Origin: Candidatus Obscuribacterales bacterium
Lineage (GTDB): Bacteria > Cyanobacteriota > Vampirovibrionia > Obscuribacterales > Obscuribacteraceae
Reading direction: 5' to 3'
NCBI GenBank assembly: GCA_019752635.1
Contig: JAIELX010000044.1
Location: forward strand, 124,001 to 188,000
Length of the DNA stretch: 64,000 nucleotides
Shown here: positions 27,555 to 35,367 of the stretch, one piece after another
How the letters are laid out: every line of letters begins with the position of its first letter
Numbering within the stretch: the stretch's first letter is position 1
The notes under the pieces: generated by a model
Seen by the model: only the letters and a program-made list of their open reading frames with translations
Databases searched by the model: none
What the model was told of the DNA's origin: nothing
Translations under genes and position numbers: made by a program

Positions 27555-28511
27555 ATGCAACAGAAACCAGCCGACCCGCTTTACAGACTCATCAGCAGGA
27601 TTCGCAAACCGGCCGCCGTAAAAGACATACTTGCAAGCTGTCTGCGAAGTGTTTATACGAAAGATCCGTTTGCAGGGACGGACGGATTACCTCCTCCTCC
27701 CCGGGAACTGTATGACGGCGTCATGACCGGTGAAGTTGTTGTTAATGACATTCGCTGTGTCATCTACCTGCCGCCTTCCTCTGAAATTCGGCCCCTGCTC
27801 CTTTATATGCACGGTGGCGCATTTGTTGTCGGATGCTCGGAGGATACGGATTACATAACACGTCGACTCTGTTTCGATTGCAACGTTACTGTGATCAGCA
27901 TTAACTATCGACTGGCTCCAGAGAATATGTTTCCAGCTGCGATGATTGACTGTGCCACCGTGCTGAAATGGGCAACTGAAAATGCCGCTGACCTCGGAAT
28001 AGATGCTGCTCGAATTTACCTCGGTGGCGATTCCGCCGGCGGCAATCTGGCTGCGGCGTTGGCGCTCCAAATGCAAAAGCGGGCTCAGGACGTTCAGGGA
28101 TTGATTCTCCTTGCGCCCTGGTTGGATATGTATGTTGAAAAATATCCCTCCTACTCCAAGTTTGCATACGACAACATGGTGATGGACGCAGCCTATCTGG
28201 GGTTTGCTAGAGCCTCTTACGCAAAATTCGATGAATGGAATAATCCCATGGTCAGTCCGCTAATGGCAAATATTCAGGATTTTCCACCTGCAATAATGGT
28301 TACCGGCACAGAAGATCCATTGGCTGACCAGGTGATGGCGCTAGCGAGTCGAGCGCGGGCGCAAGGACGCGATGACATTCGCCCTGTGGTTTATCCGGAT
28401 ATGCCGCATAGCTTCTACGCCTTTCCGCATCTGTTCAGCGAGGAAAGGGACTGCTTCGCTCGGATTCGTGAGTTTATCGAACATACTCGGTCGGCCTGGA
28501 GCTCCGACTAA
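27555..28511 (+). CDS. Alpha/beta hydrolase of the hormone-sensitive-lipase type
   Basis: A 318-residue esterase/lipase-like protein. The HSL-family oxyanion motif is HGG (H86-G-G) and the nucleophile elbow is GDSAGG (S160). The acid is in GTEDPLADQ and the histidine in MPHSFYAF, so the triad is complete. A helical cap forms the N-terminal 60 residues, and no signal peptide is seen. It sits 45 nt after the JAMM gene and 50 nt before the E1 gene on the same strand, an unusual insertion in a ubiquitin-like operon. It might hydrolyse an ester linkage or be a metabolic passenger; the substrate is unknown. Confidence 0.85.
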   Translation: MQQKPADPLYRLISRIRKPAAVKDILASCLRSVYTKDPFAGTDGLPPPPRELYDGVMTGEVVVNDIRCVIYLPPSSEIRPLLLYMHGGAFVVGCSEDTDYITRRLCFDCNVTVISINYRLAPENMFPAAMIDCATVLKWATENAADLGIDAARIYLGGDSAGGNLAAALALQMQKRAQDVQGLILLAPWLDMYVEKYPSYSKFAYDNMVMDAAYLGFARASYAKFDEWNNPMVSPLMANIQDFPPAIMVTGTEDPLADQVMALASRARAQGRDDIRPVVYPDMPHSFYAFPHLFSEERDCFARIREFIEHTRSAWSSD

Positions 28512-28561
28512 GCGCATTTTTTCGTCAGAAGCTAAAATGTAGAAACTCTCTCGAGGCGCTT

Positions 28562-29200
28562 ATGGCTCACAAGCTTCATCATGAACAGATCTTTCGTGGT
28601 TCAGACGCCATGAAACTACTGGCGTCCGTGCCCATCACTATATGTGGTGCCGGCGCGCTGGGCAGCAACCTTGCTGTCAATCTTGTGCGACAAGGTGTGA
28701 GCAACTTAAGTGTCATCGATGACGATCGGGTCGAGCCGCAAAACGTTGGCACGCAGGTCTATTCGTTGGATGATACCGGGGGGCTGAAAGCGGAGCTTCT
28801 AAAGAATGCGATTTATCGCGATGTCGGTGAGGAGATTTTTTGCAGCACGAAACGCCTTACGGAAAAGAATGTATCAAAACTGCTATCGGGCTCCGAGCTG
28901 GTTATAGATGCTTTTGATAATTCTGATTCTCGTCGAGCAGTGTTTGATTGGAGCAATCAGAGCCAAGTGGCTTGCCTGCATATTGGTTTGAACAATCAGT
29001 ACGGTGAACTGCGGTGGAATGAAACGTATATGGTGCCGTCCAATGCGGGAGACGACGTTTGCGACTATCCCCTGGCGCGGAATCTTGTCTTGCTGGTCAC
29101 TGCGCTCGCAAGCGAATTGATCGTCCGGTACGTATTGGAGGGAACCAGGAAAAACATTTCGGTCACGCTGGGCGATCTGAGCATCAATCATGACGACTAG
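28562..29200 (+). CDS. Short E1/ThiF/MoeB-like adenylyltransferase
   Basis: A 212-residue E1-like protein predicted to adenylate the C-terminal Gly of a ubiquitin-like protein. The ATP-binding loop is G29-A-G-A-L-G34, followed by VIDDDRVEPQNVGTQ (acidic D53 and Asn-Gln pair), GLKAELL (K76) and the acidic IDAFDN. C167 in DVCDYPLARN is the best candidate for the catalytic cysteine. It lacks the CxxC zinc pairs of MoeB/ThiF and is shorter than them (about 245-270), as in many prokaryotic conjugation-operon E1s. GAGG 5 nt before ATG supports the start. Its stop overlaps the YHYH gene by 11 nt. Confidence 0.85.
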   Translation: MAHKLHHEQIFRGSDAMKLLASVPITICGAGALGSNLAVNLVRQGVSNLSVIDDDRVEPQNVGTQVYSLDDTGGLKAELLKNAIYRDVGEEIFCSTKRLTEKNVSKLLSGSELVIDAFDNSDSRRAVFDWSNQSQVACLHIGLNNQYGELRWNETYMVPSNAGDDVCDYPLARNLVLLVTALASELIVRYVLEGTRKNISVTLGDLSINHDD

Positions 29201-30302
29201 GGTGTTTCCTCTGACCGGTGCCTTGGGAGCGCAGGTTCTGTTTTTGCTTGCTGTCAGCGTCTTGATCGCGACACCGTGTTGTGCTCATTACGAATCGGAA
29301 GCGGCTGAGCCGCAGCCTGTTGGGAGTCCCGCCGCTCAGCCGCCGAACACTCGCAAGAAAACCGCACTGTGGAATCCCTGGCAGCTGCTGGATCTCGCCA
29401 TTCCGGCGGCGAATGCTTTTAACGAGCAAGTCAGTATAATCATTTCCGGTGACTACAGGGTGATTCGTTCTAATGGCATTCCGGATCATCCGACCGGGCA
29501 TTTTCCGAACGCTGGCAATCCGAACGTAATTTCCGAACAGCACTATGAGTTTCAAGCGCCGAAAGAGCCCAAGCAATGTAAGATTCCGAGCCGTTTGCGT
29601 AACTACATGTTTTTTGGGGTTGCTCTGAACGGTGTGCCGTTCGATCCCGGTACCGCCGAATTCTGGAAGAACGACCCCTCGTCGGGGTGGACTTATGAAG
29701 CGATGGTGCTCGGTTCTCGCCTTGGTCTCGATCAAAACAACGCGCATGTGCAGCCGAACGGTGCCTATCACTATCACGGCACACCAACCGGCCTGCTTGA
29801 ACGACTTGCTGCTTTTGAGCGCCCCGTGCAGATTGGTTTCGCTGCTGATGGCTTTCCTGTTTATGGACCGTTCGGTTACAAGAATCCAGAGGATCCAAAA
29901 TCTCTCATTAGCAAGTTGCGGTCAAGCTACAGAGTTAAGAGCGGCTCTCGACCCGACAAAGTTCGTGGATCTGAAGGACCTGGTGGAAGCTACGACGGAA
30001 CGTTTGTACAGGACTATGAGTATGTTGCGGGGTTGGGTGACCTTGATGAATGCAACGGTCGCTATGGTGTCACCCCTGAGTATCCGAAAGGAACTTACTA
30101 TTATGTCGTGACTGATGGATTTCCTTTCGTGCCGCGATGGTTTCGCGGCGTTCCCGATCAATCGTTCTCCAAAGGACCGCCCACAGGTTTTGGTCGCCCC
30201 GGCGGTCCTCCGGGCCGACATCCCGGGCCGGGCTTCGGTCCTCCCGGCGAACACCTTGAAGGCGGACGTCCTTCGCATCATCAACCCCCTCCGCCTTGGT
30301 AA
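29190..30302 (+). CDS. Secreted YHYH-domain protein with Gly/Pro/His-rich tail
   Basis: A 370-residue exported protein. Residues 1-32 are a signal peptide (VLFLLAVSVLIATPCCA). The YHYH domain spans about 110-310 with the name-giving motif NGAYHYHGTPTGLL, the preceding GLDQNNAHVQPNG, GFAADGFPVYGPFG, and the conserved end DLDECNGRYGVTPEYP...YYYVVTDGFPFVPR. His-rich YHYH proteins are poorly characterised; metal binding is plausible. Residues 325-370 are a GPPG/HP-rich, probably disordered tail. The ATG lies inside the E1 gene's 3' end, so it is co-transcribed with the conjugation genes although its exported location makes a direct role unlikely. Confidence 0.85.
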   Translation: MTTRVFPLTGALGAQVLFLLAVSVLIATPCCAHYESEAAEPQPVGSPAAQPPNTRKKTALWNPWQLLDLAIPAANAFNEQVSIIISGDYRVIRSNGIPDHPTGHFPNAGNPNVISEQHYEFQAPKEPKQCKIPSRLRNYMFFGVALNGVPFDPGTAEFWKNDPSSGWTYEAMVLGSRLGLDQNNAHVQPNGAYHYHGTPTGLLERLAAFERPVQIGFAADGFPVYGPFGYKNPEDPKSLISKLRSSYRVKSGSRPDKVRGSEGPGGSYDGTFVQDYEYVAGLGDLDECNGRYGVTPEYPKGTYYYVVTDGFPFVPRWFRGVPDQSFSKGPPTGFGRPGGPPGRHPGPGFGPPGEHLEGGRPSHHQPPPPW

Positions 30303-30520
30303 AGCTGTGAACCGCGAGCAGTTGACGCCTTTACCGGTGCGTGTCCGTGTTTTTCAAGCGGAATCCGTTCTGTCAGACCTTGTATCCGGTTGACAACCTC
30401 GGACCCCTATCGACCCGGGGCTGGTACTTTTCGCCTGCGACTCGTCGAGAGGGGAGGTCGAATACTTTGGGTACATTTGAGGCAGTAGACGTGGACGGCG
30501 TAACGCCTCCGGAGGCTTAG

Positions 30521-31660
30521 ATGAGCGAAACCAGGGAACTTTATATCGACGAAAAAGACTCCGATGAAGAGCCTGAACAGTCCTCCGCCGGCGTTGAGGG
30601 GCTTTTTGCCGAAGTCGCTAGCACCGGTTATAGAGCTGCGCTTGCCTATTTGGCTCCGGATGCTGAGTCACCGTATCTCTGTTCGTCCGAAAGTCCGGAA
30701 TCGAAAGACTCTGTAGAAAAGGAAGGGGGAGAAAAAACTGAACCGACATCTGAGCTGGAAAAATCGATACAAGCCGATATCGAGCTTCAGAGTGTTGGCT
30801 ACCAGCTGCAAGCAGGCTTGAAAGTCTTGCAGGACCAGTTGGATAACAAGATTCCATCGCCGGATCGAACGGGGCAGCCAGCGTTGGCAGAGCAGATCAA
30901 AGCCCTGAACAAAGAGATTGCGGAAATACAAAAGAAAGTCAATCCGCGCGCATCAGCCGACGAAAAATTCGATATTGCCAAGGGACTCCAGAAGGCGACA
31001 ATGCAGGTTCTTCGAATTCAATACGGTCTACCTCCCGGCACCGAAGATGATGTCATCCGGGAGGAGGTTCGAAAAGACGAAGCGAAGAAAAACGGGTTAG
31101 CATCCGATGCAACCTGGAAGCAGATTGATGAGGCGCAGCAAAAGAGAGAGCTCGAGCGGAGCGCCAAACTCTTCGGCGTTGACCCCAAAACGGCTACTCA
31201 AAAAGACATCGACGAAGCGATAAAGAAGTTGGATTTCGAGCGGGAGTGCAGGGAATACGGCTTGGACCCGAAGAAGGCTACCAAAGAGTTAGTAGAGGAA
31301 GCCAAAGAGCAGCGCGAATTCGAAAAGATGTGCGCGGATTTAAAGCTCGACCCGAAGCAAACTACAAGAGAAGAAGCAAAAAAGGCTCATGAAAAGTACT
31401 GGCATGAAAAGGACTGCGAAAGTTTGGGGTTGGATCCGAAAACCACCACGAAGGAACAAGCGACGAAAGTGCGCAGTTTCAACGGCTGGTGCGATATTTT
31501 GGGCATCGACAAGAATGACAAAGATGCACCTCAGAAAATTCATGCACGGCGATGTCAGAGCAGGGGGCTCCCTGCAAGCACGACGCCTGATGAGCTTGAC
31601 CGGATTGTCGAGGAAGAGTTCAAAAAAGAAGACGAGATTCGAAGGAAGTACGGGCGCTAA
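30521..31660 (+). CDS. Cytosolic charged protein with about eight 21-28-residue helical repeats
   Basis: A 379-residue unknown, very rich in Lys, Glu and Asp, with no signal peptide or membrane segment. Residues 1-80 are acidic and likely disordered; 85-165 are predicted coiled coil (LQAGLKVLQDQLDNK). From residue 167 to the end the pattern G-[LV]-D-P-K-x-[AT]-T-x-x-E/D followed by a charged helix recurs at about 169, 192, 219, 247, 275, 303, 328 and 349. The start has GGAGG 5 nt upstream. A TTGACA box near 30390 is far upstream. The next gene on the strand is about 120 nt downstream. Role unknown; a scaffold or binding protein is a guess. Confidence 0.75.
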   Translation: MSETRELYIDEKDSDEEPEQSSAGVEGLFAEVASTGYRAALAYLAPDAESPYLCSSESPESKDSVEKEGGEKTEPTSELEKSIQADIELQSVGYQLQAGLKVLQDQLDNKIPSPDRTGQPALAEQIKALNKEIAEIQKKVNPRASADEKFDIAKGLQKATMQVLRIQYGLPPGTEDDVIREEVRKDEAKKNGLASDATWKQIDEAQQKRELERSAKLFGVDPKTATQKDIDEAIKKLDFERECREYGLDPKKATKELVEEAKEQREFEKMCADLKLDPKQTTREEAKKAHEKYWHEKDCESLGLDPKTTTKEQATKVRSFNGWCDILGIDKNDKDAPQKIHARRCQSRGLPASTTPDELDRIVEEEFKKEDEIRRKYGR

Positions 31661-31778
31661 TTGCTGGAGAATCCCTGAACTCGAGTGACGTTTGAATCTT
31701 CGCGCAAAACTACTGGGCACTCGCTCCCGACGTGCGTGCTACCCTAACCCTGTCCGAAGACAAATAGGAGTGACTGAC

Positions 31779-32999
31779 TTGTTTGCAACAAAGCCCGCCG
31801 ACAATTTAGCGACTATGCATTCGGTAATTCTGCTAAGCACTATTGTCTGTCTGAGCAGCACCATTGCGCCAGCGGTTGCTGGAGGAGATAAATTCGCTCC
31901 GGTGGAGAAGCAGCTCAATTCAGCTCGCAGTGCTCAAGACAGCGATCGTTTTCTACAGGCGGAGAGAACGCTTAAGAAAGTGACCGTTGCGGCTGAAAAA
32001 CTACTCTCCGACAGTGCGGCGCAGCCCGATTCGTCAGCTTCCTCATCGCCGTCATCCGCAGCATCGTTGTCGACGACTGCGAAGCCGGTGAATGCCAGCG
32101 GCGCCAACTCACCAGTTTCCTCTACGTCATCGGCCGCCGTTGAAGACGATCCCTCAACGCGAGCGACTAAACTTTGTGATGACGCCTACTGCATGTTGGG
32201 CGATTGCAGCTTGAAACTGCAAAAGTATCCGGACGCTCAGGGCGCGTTTAAACGCGCTCTGGAACTGGAGCAATCTAAGGGAATGCCTTTGCGTGCCGGC
32301 GACAAACTGAAAGAGTTGGGCGACGTCTACCGAACCGTCAATATAGAGCAGGCGCTTGGCGACAAAGCATCCGATGTTGTGAAAGAAGCTGGAATTAAGA
32401 ACGCCTTTGCTATTCGCAAAGACGATCGCGAAAGTATAAATGTTGAGTTGGGTGCTCGCTACAGTAAAAAAATCGAGAAAAATGATCCACTGAAAGCTCC
32501 GACAGATGCAGCGACCACGAGTAGTAGCGGCGGACCATCAGGTGGTGAGAACAAAAACCAACTGAAGCAGATTCGAATTGATCCCAAAGTATCTTTTGAC
32601 TTTGTGCACAAACCGGATGGCATTAAACTTTCAAATATTCAAGGACTTTCGGCTGATGTTGGGCTGTGGGTCAAGTTGATGGAAGTCGAGTTGCTCAAGG
32701 GAGCGCAGGGGGTACCGAAGGCGCGCGTGACCGCCGGCAAAATGGGAATTCAGAAAACTGTTGATTTAGATGTGCCGGACAAAGTTTATGACCAGGTGCG
32801 TTCCGGAATCGAAAAACTCGATCCATTCTTTAACCTGGTTCGCTCCGTCATTCAGGGCCAGCCGGCCGTGGCCGCGCCAGCGCAGGATTTGCCGCTGACA
32901 AATCCAAGTGGGAACGCGACAGCCGTACCAACAGACCAGGGCGCACCACCGGTACCGACGGCACCGTCCGGACAAGATTCAGAAACCGTACCCGACTGA
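31779..32999 (+). CDS. Secreted helical protein with a TPR-like core
   Basis: A 406-residue predicted exported protein of no recognised family. Following a short lead, HSVILLSTIVCLSSTIAPAVA is a signal peptide. A TPR-like helix pair lies at about residues 130-170 (MLGDCSLKLQKYPDAQGAFKRALELE), preceded by a Ser-rich linker. The C-terminal half contains strands (LKQIRIDPKVSFDFVHKP) and ends in a Pro/Thr/Gln-rich tail. The TTG at 31779 is preferred because AGGAG lies 8 nt upstream; an ATG at 31815 starts directly at the signal core, and a TTG at 31692 lacks a good ribosome site. Confidence 0.7.
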   Translation: MFATKPADNLATMHSVILLSTIVCLSSTIAPAVAGGDKFAPVEKQLNSARSAQDSDRFLQAERTLKKVTVAAEKLLSDSAAQPDSSASSSPSSAASLSTTAKPVNASGANSPVSSTSSAAVEDDPSTRATKLCDDAYCMLGDCSLKLQKYPDAQGAFKRALELEQSKGMPLRAGDKLKELGDVYRTVNIEQALGDKASDVVKEAGIKNAFAIRKDDRESINVELGARYSKKIEKNDPLKAPTDAATTSSSGGPSGGENKNQLKQIRIDPKVSFDFVHKPDGIKLSNIQGLSADVGLWVKLMEVELLKGAQGVPKARVTAGKMGIQKTVDLDVPDKVYDQVRSGIEKLDPFFNLVRSVIQGQPAVAAPAQDLPLTNPSGNATAVPTDQGAPPVPTAPSGQDSETVPD

Positions 33000-33122
33000 T
33001 CCGTAAATCACTCTGCTTAAGCCACCGGCCTGCGTGTGAACAACCAGTCGAAGGATTCGATATTCCCGATTTGTAAGATACTGACGGCCGAAAATCTTCT
33101 GTGTGGCGAGCGCATCGTCAAT

Positions 33123-35186
33123 CTAGCGAACTTCCGCTACCCCGATGCGAATGCGCGGAAGATCTGCGCCCAGAGCAGATAGCGTTTGGTACATTAGTCC
33201 GGCAACCTCTCCCCGAGTAGTCAGAGCATTTGGACGAATTTGATGTTCGTCAGGGAAGTTCACAATAATGCCAGCTGTAGCCGCTTGCGTGACACTCTCG
33301 GTTGCCCAGCCGGGAACGGCTTGTGCATCACTGTATCTAGCTAACGCGGCTGGATTAGACTGAGGTGACTTCAACGCTTTTGACAAAATGACAAGAGCCT
33401 GTGCGCGCGTGAGGCTGTCCTCCGGTTTAAATGATCCGTCAGGAAATCCACCGATCAAACCGGCATTGCTTGCAGCTGCAATCGCAGCGGCCGCCCAGTG
33501 AGCGCCGGGCACATCAGTGAAATTGTTGCCTGATCCTGCCGGAAGTTTGAGCGCCTGCGCTGCAATTGCTGCAAACTGTGCGCGCGTGATTTTCGTTTCC
33601 GGTTTGAAAGTCCCGTTGGGAAAACCGCCGATGACGCCTCTATTAGCCAGTTGCGATATGTACTGCTGTGCCCAGTATCCGCTTATGTCGGTAAATTCCT
33701 TGTTTGCGATAATCGGGAAAGAAAGCGCGCCGGAGGGACCGGTTTGAATCTGAACGGGAGGCTTCGGCTGTTCGTGATCAGGTCTCACTCCCGGTGCAAC
33801 GTCATGCGCATCGCCAGGACCACCGCCGAAGCCGTCTGCGCGTCCGATGCCGGGACCGTCCCCGCGTCCGGCGCCGAAACCGTCTCCGCGTCCGGTGCCG
33901 AAACCGTCTCCGCGTCCGGTGCCGAAGCCGTCTCCGCGTCCTGCGCCGAAGCCGTCTCCGCGTCCGGCGCCGAACCCGTCTCCGCGTCCGGTGCCGAAGC
34001 CGAAGCCGTCCCCTCGTCCACCGCCAAGTCCGCCTCCGGCGGCGCCTGCATATGCAAGACCAGGAGCTTTGCGAACCGCTTGCAGATGTTGAGCAAGACG
34101 GTCGAGTTCCATGTTCAATTGATTTACTTGTGTTGGGGTGAGAACGGGATTAGCCTTCTTGAAGGCCAGGTGAAGTTGCGCCGTGCGCTCGAGTTCTCGT
34201 CGTGCGTCATCCTCATCTTTCGCAAGAAGTCTACCAGAGTTCGAGAGTCGACTAATTCGATGGTCAAGTGTTGCAAAACGATCGGGGAAATCATCCTCAG
34301 TGACGGCTTCCAGCGGCGTATTTTGTTTTACCGGTGTAAGTGCCAGTTTCGCATCGATACGCGTCGCGAGCACGTCCAGCTCTCCAGCTAACTGAAGAAC
34401 CTCGCTGCCGGTAAGCTTCTTGTTCACTGTCTGGAAACTTTTCTGCCGATCGCCAATCTTTGTAACTTCGTCGCGCAACAGTTGGGCGTCCGTCGCAGAA
34501 AGTCTCGATTGGGTTAGCCCCTCGCTTATCTTCTTCTCCAGTGCTTGACGGCGAAATTCAAGGGTCCGGACGCCGGAATCAGCGATCTCCTCTTCTTGAT
34601 CCAACTTTGCTTTGACCTTATTGATCTCGATAAGTAAAAGTTCTGTTTGTCTGGGATTGAGCGTTCCGTTTGATTCTGCTCTGAATGCCGTCTCAATAGC
34701 GCTGATATGACGCAGGTCGGCTTTGATTGCCGATGCTTCAGCCTCGCCAAGTCTGCCAGACTTCACGTTCGAATCAATTCTGGTTGATAAAGCAGCTTGC
34801 AATGTAGCAATTTCCGGTGCTGCGATTTTTCCCTGACTTATTGCAGCGTCGACCTGCGCGGCCAATGAGTTGAACTGCCGATTGAATGATATGGACTGCA
34901 CGAAGCTCATCATCCGCCCGCCGGATTTTGCTTGCGCCTCTTGTTGGTTCAGGATGTCGAGCTGTTGACGAAACTCATCTGCTTGCTGCTTTGAAAGTTG
35001 ACCGGAGGCAAGCGCTGCATCGATGGCTCCAGCCAATGCAACTTTGTCCTTATCGAGCTGCTGCCAACCAGTACTGGCACCGCTGAAATTTTCAAAGATT
35101 TTGCTAAAGTCATTGGCTCTAGCTTCGCCAGTAGCAGGAAGAAATGCCAAAACCAGCGTAAAGGCCAGCCTAAGAGTAATTCTCAT
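33123..35186 (-). CDS. S-layer-homology domain protein with Gly-rich repeat linker
   Basis: A 687-residue cell-envelope protein. Residues 1-25 form a signal peptide (MRITLRLAFTLVLAFLPATGEARA). Residues 30-370 are helical, built from degenerate repeats (LDILNQQEAQ; TAAELDVL-type). A tandem G-D-G-F-G-[AT]-G-R linker follows. Three SLH domains end the protein: FTDISGYWAQQYISQLANRG, FTDVPGAHWAAAAIAAASNA, and a weaker third beginning YSDAQAVPGWATESV. In SLH proteins of cyanobacteria and relatives these bind pyruvylated cell-wall polymer and tether the outer layer. The ATG at 35186 has GGAGA 6 nt upstream; 14 further in-frame codons have none. Confidence 0.9.
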   Translation of the reverse strand: MRITLRLAFTLVLAFLPATGEARANDFSKIFENFSGASTGWQQLDKDKVALAGAIDAALASGQLSKQQADEFRQQLDILNQQEAQAKSGGRMMSFVQSISFNRQFNSLAAQVDAAISQGKIAAPEIATLQAALSTRIDSNVKSGRLGEAEASAIKADLRHISAIETAFRAESNGTLNPRQTELLLIEINKVKAKLDQEEEIADSGVRTLEFRRQALEKKISEGLTQSRLSATDAQLLRDEVTKIGDRQKSFQTVNKKLTGSEVLQLAGELDVLATRIDAKLALTPVKQNTPLEAVTEDDFPDRFATLDHRISRLSNSGRLLAKDEDDARRELERTAQLHLAFKKANPVLTPTQVNQLNMELDRLAQHLQAVRKAPGLAYAGAAGGGLGGGRGDGFGFGTGRGDGFGAGRGDGFGAGRGDGFGTGRGDGFGTGRGDGFGAGRGDGPGIGRADGFGGGPGDAHDVAPGVRPDHEQPKPPVQIQTGPSGALSFPIIANKEFTDISGYWAQQYISQLANRGVIGGFPNGTFKPETKITRAQFAAIAAQALKLPAGSGNNFTDVPGAHWAAAAIAAASNAGLIGGFPDGSFKPEDSLTRAQALVILSKALKSPQSNPAALARYSDAQAVPGWATESVTQAATAGIIVNFPDEHQIRPNALTTRGEVAGLMYQTLSALGADLPRIRIGVAEVR
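33839..34018 (-). repeat. 24-bp tandem repeat coding for GDGFG[AT]GR
   Basis: About seven copies of a 24-bp unit (CCGTCTCCGCGTCCGGTGCC core on the plus strand) inside the SLH gene, coding for an 8-residue Gly-rich linker unit. Such arrays vary in copy number by slippage. Confidence 0.85.
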
Positions 35187-35367
35187 ATCTATCTCCAGTT
35201 TCTTTCGAGCATGTTGGGCTTGTCCCATCCGACGGTCGAACTCCAGTGTATATGGTTGCTGCTATGTCAATGTTGAACATTCTCCTAACGAGATGATTTG
35301 TGAAGAGCTTCAGATTAACGGGTAAAAACTCGCAATAGTCAAACATTGCGCGGACGACTCTGTTTCC

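Noticed and set aside
33651..34391. Ser/Ala/Glu- and Pro/Arg-rich readings on the plus strand
   Set aside because: They arise from the 24-bp tandem repeat read in other frames within the SLH gene.
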